From assembly GCA_030591965.1 (NCBI GenBank), contig JAUVAA010000015.1:1-32501 (forward strand): DNA of 32,501 bases. The letters are read 5' to 3'. The position numbers were made by a program, and so were the translations under genes. Below are positions 8,572 through 16,873 of this stretch, piece after piece (positions within the stretch are counted from its first letter, which is position 1; each line of letters opens with the position of its first letter). Under the pieces are notes generated by a model, which ran no database searches, had not been told where the DNA came from, and saw only the letters and a program-made list of their open reading frames with translations. Source of the DNA: a bacterium (GTDB lineage: Bacteria > Pseudomonadota > Gammaproteobacteria > Methylococcales > Methylomonadaceae).

Positions 8572-8817
8572 TTAGCTATTTTGTTGTTGTGCTGCTTTTT
8601 GTAGGTGCATTTGCATGCCGATACCCGAAGGTTGGATTAAGCCGGTCATAAAAGCAATAGATAATAAGATAAATAAAACGAGAGAAATTCCAATGCGATA
8701 AGTCAATGCCTTGACTGTTTTTGCAGAAGACTCTTTATGCATTATTAGGTGATAGAGAGCTGTGCCAAGGCTGGCAAGGATCGTTAGGAAGACAAGAATA
8801 ATAAGAATTTTTAGCAT
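8572..8817 (-). CDS. Two-helix membrane protein of the cox locus (DUF2909/twin transmembrane type)
   Basis: Small membrane protein, 81 residues from the ATG at 8817, with two hydrophobic helices (MLKILIILVFLTILASLG and GISLVLFILLSIAFMTGLIQ) separated by a polar loop with HKESSAKTVKALTYRI. This is the pattern of DUF2909 proteins often found between coxC and surf1 on the opposite strand. A TTG at 8892 would add 25 residues, but family members begin at MLKxL, so I prefer the shorter form; neither start has a clear ribosome site. Its exact role in oxidase biogenesis is unknown. Confidence 0.75.
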   Translation of the reverse strand: MLKILIILVFLTILASLGTALYHLIMHKESSAKTVKALTYRIGISLVLFILLSIAFMTGLIQPSGIGMQMHLQKAAQQQNS

Positions 8818-8943
8818 AGTGGTAAGATAGTCTATTAATGAACGGATGAATTTGCTAGATAGCCAATGATTTATAATTATAAGCCTAGTCAAGATTTTAA
8901 TTAAGTAATGATGATGTTATCGGCTTTATTTTAGGTATCACAG

Positions 8944-9687
8944 ATGAAACTGAGTTTTTTAAACTATACTTGGAAAATTAACTTCATTCCTTTTATTGTT
9001 TTTATTGCTGTATTGGTTCTTTTGTTGCGCTTAGGTTTCTGGCAACTGGATAGGGCGGAAGTTAAGCGAGCACATATGATTGCCCAGCAAGAAAAAATGC
9101 TGTTACCACCGGTCGCATTGATTCCTTTGTTGGCTGCTGGCGGTGACTGGCGATATAAGAAAGTACAATTGCGTGGGCACTATGATATTGCACATCAATT
9201 TTTAGTCGATAATCAAACTATAAATGGTAAATTGGGGGGCTTTGTTTTGACCCCTTTTGTGCTGACAGGTAATAATAAACTGGTTTTGGTTAATCGTGGC
9301 TGGGTAGCCATGAGTAAGGACAGGCAGAAATTACCTGATATTGATTTTAAACCACCTTCTGGTGAGTTGGTGTTGAGCGGTATGCTCAATCACTTTCCAG
9401 GGGTGGGGCTGGTTTTGGCAGGAGCCGATGAGCCCAGCGATTCTTGGCCTTCAGTGGTACAAATAATCAATGATGTCAAGATTGCTAAAAAGCTTAATCA
9501 GCCTATTTTTGATTTTCAGGTTCAGTTATTGCCTGATCAGCCGGATGGCTATGCAAGGGATTGGCAGATAAATACTCGTATGCCGCCAGAAAAACATATT
9601 GCCTATGCTGTGCAATGGTTTGCTCTGGCTGTTACCTTAACATTATTAATACTTTGGATAAGTTGTAAAAAATATAAAGATGAATAA
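8944..9687 (+). CDS. SURF1 family oxidase assembly protein
   Basis: SURF1 aids insertion of heme a into subunit I. The 247-residue protein has the family plan of an N-terminal helix followed by LRLGFWQLDRAEVKR (about residues 27-41), a periplasmic middle with LVNRGWVA and a C-terminal helix after HIAYAVQWFALA. It is transcribed away from the DUF2909-type gene, and its 3' end overlaps the next gene by 8 nt (ATGAATAA), indicating co-translation. The promoter must lie in the 125-bp gap upstream; I see no strong consensus there. Confidence 0.92.
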   Translation: MKLSFLNYTWKINFIPFIVFIAVLVLLLRLGFWQLDRAEVKRAHMIAQQEKMLLPPVALIPLLAAGGDWRYKKVQLRGHYDIAHQFLVDNQTINGKLGGFVLTPFVLTGNNKLVLVNRGWVAMSKDRQKLPDIDFKPPSGELVLSGMLNHFPGVGLVLAGADEPSDSWPSVVQIINDVKIAKKLNQPIFDFQVQLLPDQPDGYARDWQINTRMPPEKHIAYAVQWFALAVTLTLLILWISCKKYKDE

Positions 9688-10276
9688 TCAACAAAAAAAG
9701 AATCAACGCACAATTATTATTTTAGCGTTAATGACTGCCATTCCATTTTCTATTGCTTGGTATTTAACTAAAAATCCAGATTTCCAGCCTATGGCAACTA
9801 ATAAAGGCGATTTGATTGCTCCTGTGGTAACAACAGAAAGGAGTGATCTGATAGGCGTAGATGACTTTTCTGTGGAAAATATTAAAGAGCTTGAAGGGCA
9901 TTGGGTTATTTTAAATATTATTCCTAATAAAGGGTGTAATCAGCTTTGTGTTGATGCGATTCATGCAACTAAGCAATTACGCTTAATGCTTAATAAAGAT
10001 TTACCTCGTGTTAGGCGTGCTGTAATTCTAGTGCAAGGCGTCCAAGAGGAAGACTTTCAGCCATGGTGGGATGCGGATGATCGATTATTAAAGGTTAAAC
10101 CTAGCTCGACATTGTTGGGGAAAATTAAGCAAAAGGTAGCAGCGGAGCTTACTGATGGAATGATAATATTAATGGATCCGCTAGGTAATTTGATGATGCA
10201 ATATAAATCAGGTTTCGACCCTTATGCTGTTAAGAGTGACTTGAAAAAGTTACTTAGAATTTCTCAAATTGGGTAA
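9680..10276 (+). CDS. Sco-like thioredoxin-fold protein of the cox locus
   Basis: 198 residues with one N-terminal membrane helix (about 11-29) and a periplasmic domain. GHWVILNIIPNKGCNQLC has the thioredoxin/Sco layout with a CxxxC pair at Cys86 and Cys90, and the C-terminal ILMDPLGNLMMQYKSGFDP resembles the end of Sco1/SenC. The histidine that completes the copper site of true Sco proteins, which should precede the LMDP strand, is not there (AELTDGMIILMDP). It may therefore act as a thiol reductase of CuA cysteines rather than a copper chaperone; that is inference. Proteins of this kind commonly sit between surf1 and ctaA and are usually left as hypothetical. Confidence 0.7.
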   Translation: MNNQQKKNQRTIIILALMTAIPFSIAWYLTKNPDFQPMATNKGDLIAPVVTTERSDLIGVDDFSVENIKELEGHWVILNIIPNKGCNQLCVDAIHATKQLRLMLNKDLPRVRRAVILVQGVQEEDFQPWWDADDRLLKVKPSSTLLGKIKQKVAAELTDGMIILMDPLGNLMMQYKSGFDPYAVKSDLKKLLRISQIG

Positions 10277-10282
10277 GTAGGT

Positions 10283-12250
10283 ATGTTTAGAGTTTTTACT
10301 GTTTTAGTTGGTTTTTTTATTTTATTGCTTGCAGGTACTGGTGCATATCAGCATTTAGTACCTGTTGAAGTTCTGACATGTAATGAGTTTTTAAGCTGTT
10401 ATACGCAGGTAGTGCAAATATTTGGCCAAGAAAATATAGCCAATCATGAGCTCATTGCTTTGATCCACTCAGTAAGTGCTTTTACTATTGTTGTGCTGTT
10501 AGGCATGATGATCTTGAGTAGCCTTTGGCTAAAAAATGCACGATTAAAACTGGTTGTTTATACGCTAATTTTAGCTGGTTTGGTGGCCGTGCAAATCCCT
10601 TTAGGTATGCATGCGCATTGGTTGGGTACTCAGGCACTTAACCAGCTGGTTCATTATCTGCTGAATGCGTTTGCTTTGTATGTGCTTGTGTATATTTATT
10701 TGCACAGTAAAACAGGCTACGTTAAACGTAATGATGGCACTAAATCATGGCTTGTTTCTAGTGCTATTGTTGTTCTAGGCTTGCAGTTATTGTTGGGTGC
10801 TTGGCTCACTGCAAATCATGCGGGTTTAGTCTGTGGTGGGTTTCCTCAGTGTTTAGATTCATGGTGGCCGCAAGCAAATTATGTTAATGCGTTTAACTTT
10901 TTAGCGCCATTATCCTTTGATGCAAAAATCGCTGTGCATTGGGTGCACCGTATTTTTTCAGTTATTGTTTTTATTGGTTTAACGGGTCTAATGTTATCTG
11001 CTACTAGCAGCCGTATTAGATCAGTACGTTGGGCAGGTGCTGCAATAAGCTTGCTATTACTAGTTCAGTTTGCGGCTGGAATCGCACTAGTTAAGTTATC
11101 TATGCCGGCATGGATAGGTGTAGTACATAGCCTTACGGCTATGATTTTGATGTTGCCTTTGCTATTGATTAGGTTTCATGCGAAATATAAGACTGTAGAT
11201 GAAGAGCGAGTTACTGTACCTGCGGAAGACTCTGTTGTTTCTGAAGGCTTAAGGAAGGATGAGCCGCCAACGCTTATCATTGAAGGTGAGGTGAAAATAC
11301 CTGCTCCTGAGCTAGTTGAGCCTGAGTCTTTATATTTGCGTTTAAAGTCACAGCTTGGAAAAACGCGCACAGGTTTAGGGGCTGCATTATCGGTAGTTAC
11401 TTTTGCGAATCGCAAGATTGACCAAGATTTATTGGAAGAGATAGAGACTAGTTTATTAATGGCTGATGTGGGTATGGATGTGACCACAGGCATCATTGCT
11501 AAATTGGAAGAAAGTGTTGAAAAACACCAACTGCAAGATGTTAATGCCTTATCTGACCTTTTAAAGCAACAGCTATTGGAGTTATTAGAGCCTGTAAGCC
11601 AGCCTTTGGTAATACCAGAAAAAGAAGGGCCTTATGTGATTTTAGTCGTGGGTGTCAATGGCGCAGGTAAAACAACAACAATTGGCAAGCTAGCGCAAAG
11701 ATTGCAACAGCAAGGGCATAGTGTCATGTTAGCAGCCGGAGATACATTCAGGGCCGCAGCGGTTGAGCAGTTGCAAGTTTGGGGCGAACGTAACAAAATT
11801 CATGTCGTGGCGCAGCATACGGGGGCGGATTCTGCGTCGGTTATATTTGATGCGGTACAGTCGGCGCAAGCAAAAGGTGTTGATGTATTGATTGCTGATA
11901 CAGCAGGTCGCTTGCACACAAAATCAAATTTGATGGAAGAGTTGAAAAAAATCAGACGCATTATCGGTAAGTTGGATGATACGGCACCGCATGAGGTGTT
12001 ATTGGTTTTAGATGCCGGTACAGGGCAAAATGCCCTCTCGCAAGCGGAACATTTTAACAAAGCAGTTGAATTGACAGGGCTTGCCCTAACAAAATTAGAT
12101 GGTACAGCGAAAGGAGGGATTATTTTCGCTTTAGCCAAACAAGCGGGCATACCTATCCGTTTTCTGGGGGTGGGTGAGGGTATTAATGACTTGCAAGATT
12201 TTAATGCTCGAGATTTTATCGATGCCTTATTTAAGCAAGATAAAGATTAA
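10283..12250 (+). CDS. Heme A synthase (CtaA/Cox15) fused to SRP receptor GTPase FtsY
   Basis: One uninterrupted 655-codon frame with two complete proteins. Residues 1-303 are CtaA, which oxidises heme O to heme A: eight membrane helices, the extracytoplasmic Cys33/Cys39 pair, and histidines 62, 124, 222 and 282 at the four heme-ligand places. Residues 304-347 are an acidic, proline-rich linker like the FtsY A domain. Residues 348-655 are the FtsY NG domain: lipid-binding helix ESLYLRLKSQLGKTR, G1 GVNGAGKT (457-464), G2 DTFRAAA (487-493), G3 DTAGR (539-543), G4 TKLD (603-606) and GTAKGG. With an even helix number and N-in topology the GTPase faces the cytoplasm. A GTG at 11291 (codon 337) behind GAAGG could start a separate 319-residue FtsY. 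No ctaB follows, and ftsE starts 6 nt downstream. Confidence 0.92.
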   Translation: MFRVFTVLVGFFILLLAGTGAYQHLVPVEVLTCNEFLSCYTQVVQIFGQENIANHELIALIHSVSAFTIVVLLGMMILSSLWLKNARLKLVVYTLILAGLVAVQIPLGMHAHWLGTQALNQLVHYLLNAFALYVLVYIYLHSKTGYVKRNDGTKSWLVSSAIVVLGLQLLLGAWLTANHAGLVCGGFPQCLDSWWPQANYVNAFNFLAPLSFDAKIAVHWVHRIFSVIVFIGLTGLMLSATSSRIRSVRWAGAAISLLLLVQFAAGIALVKLSMPAWIGVVHSLTAMILMLPLLLIRFHAKYKTVDEERVTVPAEDSVVSEGLRKDEPPTLIIEGEVKIPAPELVEPESLYLRLKSQLGKTRTGLGAALSVVTFANRKIDQDLLEEIETSLLMADVGMDVTTGIIAKLEESVEKHQLQDVNALSDLLKQQLLELLEPVSQPLVIPEKEGPYVILVVGVNGAGKTTTIGKLAQRLQQQGHSVMLAAGDTFRAAAVEQLQVWGERNKIHVVAQHTGADSASVIFDAVQSAQAKGVDVLIADTAGRLHTKSNLMEELKKIRRIIGKLDDTAPHEVLLVLDAGTGQNALSQAEHFNKAVELTGLALTKLDGTAKGGIIFALAKQAGIPIRFLGVGEGINDLQDFNARDFIDALFKQDKD

Positions 12251-12256
12251 TCTGTC

Positions 12257-12919
12257 ATGTTAAGCTTTGATCATGTTTTTAAGCGTTATGCCGATGCAGG
12301 GGATACTTTAATTGACCTTAGTTTTCATCTTGATAAAGGCGAGATGGCTTTTTTAACGGGGCACTCGGGCGCAGGAAAAAGTACTTTACTTAAGCTGGTG
12401 GCGGTTATTGAGCGTTGCACTCGAGGGCAGATTTTAGTTGATGGGCAAAATATTTGTCGTATGCATGATAGGCAAATTCCTTTTCTGCGACGCAAGTTAG
12501 GTTTGATTTTTCAGGACTATAAGTTGCTCTTTGATCGCACTGTTTTTGATAATGTAGCGTTACCTTTGATTGTCGCGGGTGTAGGTCGGCATGAGGTGGC
12601 GAGACGGGTTCGTGCAGCACTCGATAAAGTAGGTTTGTTAGCTAAGGAAAATAAACTCCCTTTGGCCTTGTCGGGTGGTGAGCAACAGCGTATCGGTATT
12701 GCGCGTGCGGTTGTCAATAAGCCCGCGTTAATCTTGGCTGATGAGCCTACAGGTAATTTAGATCCGCAATTATCAGCAGAAATTATGCATTTATTTGAGC
12801 AGTTTAAACAAGTGGGTGTTACGGTTTTAGTTGCCACGCATGATATTGAATTAGTGACAAAGTTGGATCATAGGGTTTTGCAATTGAATCACGGCGCACT
12901 TATTAAGCATCATTTATGA
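12257..12919 (+). CDS. ftsE: Cell division ATP-binding protein FtsE
   Basis: ABC ATPase, 220 residues, that with FtsX links the divisome to activation of septal peptidoglycan amidases. Walker A is GHSGAGKST (residues 35-43), the Q loop is LIFQDYKLL, the signature LSGGEQQRIGIARA and Walker B ALILADEPTGNLD, followed by the H-loop ATHD. It begins 6 nt after the ftsY part of the fusion with little ribosome site of its own, so coupling is likely. The ftsY-ftsE-ftsX order is conserved in gammaproteobacteria, which supports the FtsY identity upstream. Confidence 0.96.
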   Translation: MLSFDHVFKRYADAGDTLIDLSFHLDKGEMAFLTGHSGAGKSTLLKLVAVIERCTRGQILVDGQNICRMHDRQIPFLRRKLGLIFQDYKLLFDRTVFDNVALPLIVAGVGRHEVARRVRAALDKVGLLAKENKLPLALSGGEQQRIGIARAVVNKPALILADEPTGNLDPQLSAEIMHLFEQFKQVGVTVLVATHDIELVTKLDHRVLQLNHGALIKHHL

Positions 12920-13914
12920 AGTCAGTTAGAAAAAAGCCTATAGAGCCCCCTCGGCAAGTCAAGCAAGTTGGTCATCATAAGCGTAAGCCTGCAGGCTGGT
13001 TAAGCATTAATTTGCTACTACATAGAGAGGCATTAGGTGCTAGTTTGCGTAGATTGTTGTTAACACCTTTCACCTCGGCTATGGCTATTATTGTTATGGC
13101 CATAGCGTTGTCTTTGGCGGGTAGTTTTTATGTTTTAGTGAATAATGCCCAACAACTAGTCGATAATTTGCAGACAGGCAAACAGTTTTCATTGTTTTTA
13201 CATGAACATATTTCTGATAAGCAAGCTGCAAAATTAGCGCAACGATTACAAGATTATGAGGGGGTGGCTAATGTTGTGCTGATTTCTAAGCAGCAAGCTT
13301 TAGCAGAATTTCAGCAATATAGTGGCTTTGGTGCCGCACTAAATGCCTTGGAAAGCAATCCCTTGCCAGCGGTCATTCAAGTTTTTCCTACACAAGAGAT
13401 AAGTGAAGCGTATCAACTAACGCAATTGTTAGAGCAAACAAAAAATGAACAAGAAGTTGATTTTGCCCAAATTGATATGGATTGGGTGGCGCGTTTGCAG
13501 ACAATGATGCAAATAGCTAATCAAGTAGTTATGTTGCTATCTGGCTTGTTAGCCGTTGCTGTGGTTTTTATCACTGGAAATACTATACGTTTAGAACTGC
13601 AAACGCGCAGAGATGAGGTCGTAGTAGAAAAACTAGTAGGGGCAACAAATGCATTTATATGCCTCCCTTTTCTTTATAGTGGTTTTTGGTTTGGCTTTAT
13701 AGCTGGGTGTTTTGCTTGGTGCATTATTAGCTTAATGTTATTTATGCTCAGCTCCCCCGTTGCTCATTTATCTATGCTTTATCAGAGTCAATTTCAATTG
13801 CATTTCATGAGCTTTGCGGAATCAATGAGTTTAATTGTCAGTGCGTCAATGCTTGGAGTTTTGGGTGCACTAGCAATAGTGAGCCACCAAATTAGATTAT
13901 TAAAGCCTGAGTAG
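12916..13914 (+). CDS. ftsX: Cell division protein FtsX
   Basis: Membrane partner of FtsE, 332 residues. A basic cytoplasmic N-terminus is followed by a first helix near residues 52-73, a periplasmic domain (SLFLHEHISDKQAAKLAQRL; IQVFP) and three further helices, the FtsX/ABC-3 permease topology. The segment GNTIRLELQTRRDEVVVEKLVGAT is diagnostic. The ATG overlaps the ftsE stop by 4 nt. In many gammaproteobacteria rpoH follows; here the next gene is hfq after a 119-nt gap with no clear terminator. Confidence 0.95.
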   Translation: MKSVRKKPIEPPRQVKQVGHHKRKPAGWLSINLLLHREALGASLRRLLLTPFTSAMAIIVMAIALSLAGSFYVLVNNAQQLVDNLQTGKQFSLFLHEHISDKQAAKLAQRLQDYEGVANVVLISKQQALAEFQQYSGFGAALNALESNPLPAVIQVFPTQEISEAYQLTQLLEQTKNEQEVDFAQIDMDWVARLQTMMQIANQVVMLLSGLLAVAVVFITGNTIRLELQTRRDEVVVEKLVGATNAFICLPFLYSGFWFGFIAGCFAWCIISLMLFMLSSPVAHLSMLYQSQFQLHFMSFAESMSLIVSASMLGVLGALAIVSHQIRLLKPE

Positions 13915-14033
13915 GGCTTGATTTTGAACCTTTGCGTACCTATATCTTGTAAATCGGCTTAATTATCGGTAAGGTATCGAAATATGGTTTGAGCTGATTG
14001 CGGAAAAATAAAAATAACAATAGGGAGAGATGT

Positions 14034-14270
14034 ATGTCAAAAAGCCAAAACTTGCAGGATACTTTTTTAAATGCACTAAGAAAAGAGCACACGCCCGTAT
14101 CCATTTTTTTAGTTAATGGCATTAAGTTGCAGGGCCGTGTTGATTCATTTGATCAATATGTCATTATGCTAAAAAATACAATGTCACAGATGGTATATAA
14201 GCATGCAATTTCTACTATTGTGCCCGGGAAACCAGTCACTATGATTAATAAAGAGAGCGAAATTGAGTAA
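14034..14270 (+). CDS. hfq: RNA chaperone Hfq
   Basis: Hexameric Sm-like protein that anneals small RNAs to mRNAs. The 78-residue product has the N-terminal SLQDxFLNALR-like [11 protein letters not shown], the Sm1 strand region [25 protein letters not shown] and the Sm2 [10 protein letters not shown]. The C-terminal tail is very short (ending KESEIE), unlike the long disordered tail of E. coli Hfq. ATG 14034 is chosen because AGGGAGA (14022-14028) lies just upstream; an in-frame TTG at 13998 has no ribosome site and would add a non-family extension. hflX follows 29 nt later. Confidence 0.97.
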   Translation: MSKSQNLQDTFLNALRKEHTPVSIFLVNGIKLQGRVDSFDQYVIMLKNTMSQMVYKHAISTIVPGKPVTMINKESEIE

Positions 14271-14299
14271 GTTAAAAGTATCGGCTGAGGAGATCACTA

Positions 14300-15565
14300 T
14301 TGTTTGATCGTCCTGAGTCCGGAGAAAGAGCCGTCCTAGTGCACATTACCTTACATGACGGCCAAGAAGATTTGAATGAATTAAAAGAGTTGGCAAGTTC
14401 AGCAGGTGCTGAAGTTGTACATGTCCTTACGGGGTCTAGACGTCATCCAGACCCGGGTTTTTTTGTAGGCTCTGGGAAATTGGAAGAGTTGAAGGCGGTA
14501 ATAAAAGAAACAGAAGCAGATCTTGTGCTGTTTAATCATGTTTTAACGCCTAGCCAAGAACGTAACTTAGAAGCCGAATTAGAGTTTAGGGTGGTTGACC
14601 GTAATGGTCTTATTCTAGATATTTTTGCTTTAAGAGCAAAGACCTATGATGGTAAGTTACAAGTAGAGTTGGCGCAGTTAAATCACCTGTCTTCGCGTTT
14701 AACTGGAGGTTGGTCGCATTTAGATCGTCAGAAAGGCGGTATTGGAATGCGCGGTACTGGAGAGACTCAATTAGAGTCTGATCGGCGCCTAGTCAGTCAG
14801 AGAATTAAGCTAGTCGAAAGTCGTTTGGCGAAAGTAGTCAAGCAACGCCACCAAGGACGAGTTAGGCGTAAGCGATCTGAAACCCCTAGTGTGTCTTTGG
14901 TGGGTTATACCAATGCGGGTAAGTCAACGTTATTTAACCGTTTAACGGGATCAGATATTTATGTGGCAAACCAATTGTTTGCTACGTTAGATCCCACTAT
15001 GCGCCGTTGTCGATTAGCTAATAATTCAGAGCTTGTTTTAGCCGATACAGTAGGTTTTATTCGTCATTTGCCACATGAATTAGTTGCGGCCTTTAAGTCA
15101 ACATTACAAGAGGCAGCAGATGCTGATTTATTACTGCATGTGATTGATGCGAATGATGAGTATCGAAATGAAACGATTTATGAAGTAAATCGTGTTTTAA
15201 AAGATATAGGCGCGGATAAAAGCCCTCAGTTAGAGGTCTTTAATAAAATTGATTTATTAGATGATTTTGCGCCGCGAATAGATAGAAATGATCAAGGCAA
15301 GCCTGTGCGAGTTTGGTTGTCAGCGCAAACAGGAGCTGGAATGGATTTGCTTTTACAGGCCTTAGCGGAAATATTTTCTGCAACAAGAGTAAGAAGGTTA
15401 TGCCATTTGTTACCTAGTCAAGGTGGCGTACGTTCGCAATTATTCTCAGTAGCCCATATTTTGCAAGAAGATTGCACCGAGGAAGGTGGCTGGGATTTAT
15501 TGGTGGAAATTGATCAGCAGTATTTAGGCGTTTTACGAGAAGTTGAAATAGAAGAAATTGTGTAA
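14300..15565 (+). CDS. hflX: Ribosome-associated GTPase HflX
   Basis: GTPase of the Obg/HflX superfamily that binds and splits stalled ribosomes. It is 421 residues: an N-terminal HflX domain (TGSRRHPDPGFFVGSGK, LSPSQERNLE-like LTPSQERNLEAE, GKLQVELAQLNHLSSRL, KGGIGMRGTGETQLE) and a GTPase domain with G1 GYTNAGKST, G3 DTVGF and G4 NKID. The start is TTG 14300, supported by GAGGAG (14287-14292) at a 7-nt spacing and by the family N-terminus MFDR; no ATG fits better. It lies in the classic hfq-hflX-hflK-hflC order. Confidence 0.96.
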   Translation: MFDRPESGERAVLVHITLHDGQEDLNELKELASSAGAEVVHVLTGSRRHPDPGFFVGSGKLEELKAVIKETEADLVLFNHVLTPSQERNLEAELEFRVVDRNGLILDIFALRAKTYDGKLQVELAQLNHLSSRLTGGWSHLDRQKGGIGMRGTGETQLESDRRLVSQRIKLVESRLAKVVKQRHQGRVRRKRSETPSVSLVGYTNAGKSTLFNRLTGSDIYVANQLFATLDPTMRRCRLANNSELVLADTVGFIRHLPHELVAAFKSTLQEAADADLLLHVIDANDEYRNETIYEVNRVLKDIGADKSPQLEVFNKIDLLDDFAPRIDRNDQGKPVRVWLSAQTGAGMDLLLQALAEIFSATRVRRLCHLLPSQGGVRSQLFSVAHILQEDCTEEGGWDLLVEIDQQYLGVLREVEIEEIV

Positions 15566-15666
15566 TTATGTATTTTTTAGGATAATTACCAAGTAAAATC
15601 ATAAGAATTACATATTTTTATAAATTCTCATTAATTTTTTTGCTGTACATAAGGTGGAGTTAGCGA

Positions 15667-16872
15667 ATGTCTTGGAATGAACCAGGCGGTGATAAGAAGA
15701 AAGACCCTTGGAGTGGTCGCAACGAGGATAATGGTCCTCCTGATTTAGATGAGGCGATTCGTTCGCTGCAAGATAAATTAGGCGGCTTATTTGGCGGCAA
15801 TAAAGGCGGCGGTAGTGGTAATGATGAAATGTCACCTCCTTCTCTAAAAGGTCTTGGGTTTTTAGCGCTCGGTGCAGCTGCTTTTTGGGGTGCAAGTGGC
15901 TTTTATATTGTTGATGAAGGAAATCGCGGTGTTGAAATGCGTTTTGGTAAATATGTTGCCACAACTCAGCCAGGTTTAAACTGGCATTTACCAGCCCCGA
16001 TTGAAACTGTAGCGCTGGTTAATATTTCTAAGCAACGGTTTTTAGAAGTTGGGTATCGTTCAGGCGGTGGCCGTAGTGCTTCTGGCCAAGGTTCGGTTGC
16101 TAAAGAAGCGCTAATGTTAACTAAAGATGAAAATATAGTTGATGTGCGTTTGGCTGTTCAGTATCAAGTTAATGATGCTAAAAAGTATTTATTTAATATC
16201 CTGAACCAGACAGCAACTTTAAAGCAAGTGACAGAAAGTGCGGAGCGCGGTGTCATTGGTGGTAATACCATGGACTTTGTTCTGACTGAGGGGCGTAGTC
16301 AGATTGTTGCTGATATTAAGGTTGAAATTCAGCAAGTTATGGATTCTTATGAATCAGGTGTTGTCATTACCAGTGTCAATTTGCAGGATGCTCAGCCACC
16401 CGAGCAAGTACAGAATGCGTTTGAAGATGCTATTAAAGCGCGTGAAGATAAGCAGCGGTTAATTAATGAAGCAGAAGCTTACGCCAATGATGTTGTGCCT
16501 AAAGCGCGTGGTGCTGCGGCAAGGCTAACGCAAGAATCAGAAGGTTATAAATCACGTATTATTTCGGCTGCAGAAGGGGACGTGAGTCGTTTTAAGCAGA
16601 TTTTGACTGAGTACAAAAAAGCGCCAGAAGTAACGCGTAAACGTATCTATCTAGATACGATGGAATCAGTGATGAGCGGTACCGATACAGTGATGGTCGA
16701 TGTTAAGGGGGGGAATAACTTAATGTATTTGCCTTTAGATAAGCTAGCTGCTAAGTCGCAAGCTAAGGTGAGCGATGGTTACGTGCAAAGGGCACCTTCA
16801 ACTACGCAGACATATACTACAACTAACACGGCGCGACCATCAACGCGTGGACGTACACAGAGAGGGCGCTAA
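15667..16872 (+). CDS. hflK: FtsH protease modulator HflK
   Basis: SPFH/band-7 membrane protein that forms, with HflC, a large periplasmic cage around FtsH. 401 residues: a Gly-rich cytoplasmic N-terminus with PWSGRN, one membrane helix near residues 58-80 followed by VDEGNRGVEMRFGKY, a band-7 domain, and a coiled coil rich in Ala/Glu (about 255-290). AAGGTGGAG at 15651-15659 is a strong ribosome site with 7-nt spacing. The gap from hflX is 101 nt and AT-rich, so a separate promoter is possible. hflC starts 1 nt after the stop. Confidence 0.95.
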   Translation: MSWNEPGGDKKKDPWSGRNEDNGPPDLDEAIRSLQDKLGGLFGGNKGGGSGNDEMSPPSLKGLGFLALGAAAFWGASGFYIVDEGNRGVEMRFGKYVATTQPGLNWHLPAPIETVALVNISKQRFLEVGYRSGGGRSASGQGSVAKEALMLTKDENIVDVRLAVQYQVNDAKKYLFNILNQTATLKQVTESAERGVIGGNTMDFVLTEGRSQIVADIKVEIQQVMDSYESGVVITSVNLQDAQPPEQVQNAFEDAIKAREDKQRLINEAEAYANDVVPKARGAAARLTQESEGYKSRIISAAEGDVSRFKQILTEYKKAPEVTRKRIYLDTMESVMSGTDTVMVDVKGGNNLMYLPLDKLAAKSQAKVSDGYVQRAPSTTQTYTTTNTARPSTRGRTQRGR

Positions 16873-16873
16873 A

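Noticed and set aside
16775-16873. N-terminal extension of hflC into hflK
   Set aside because: It lies in the +1 frame over the hflK tail with no ribosome site; ATG 16874 gives the standard HflC N-terminus.
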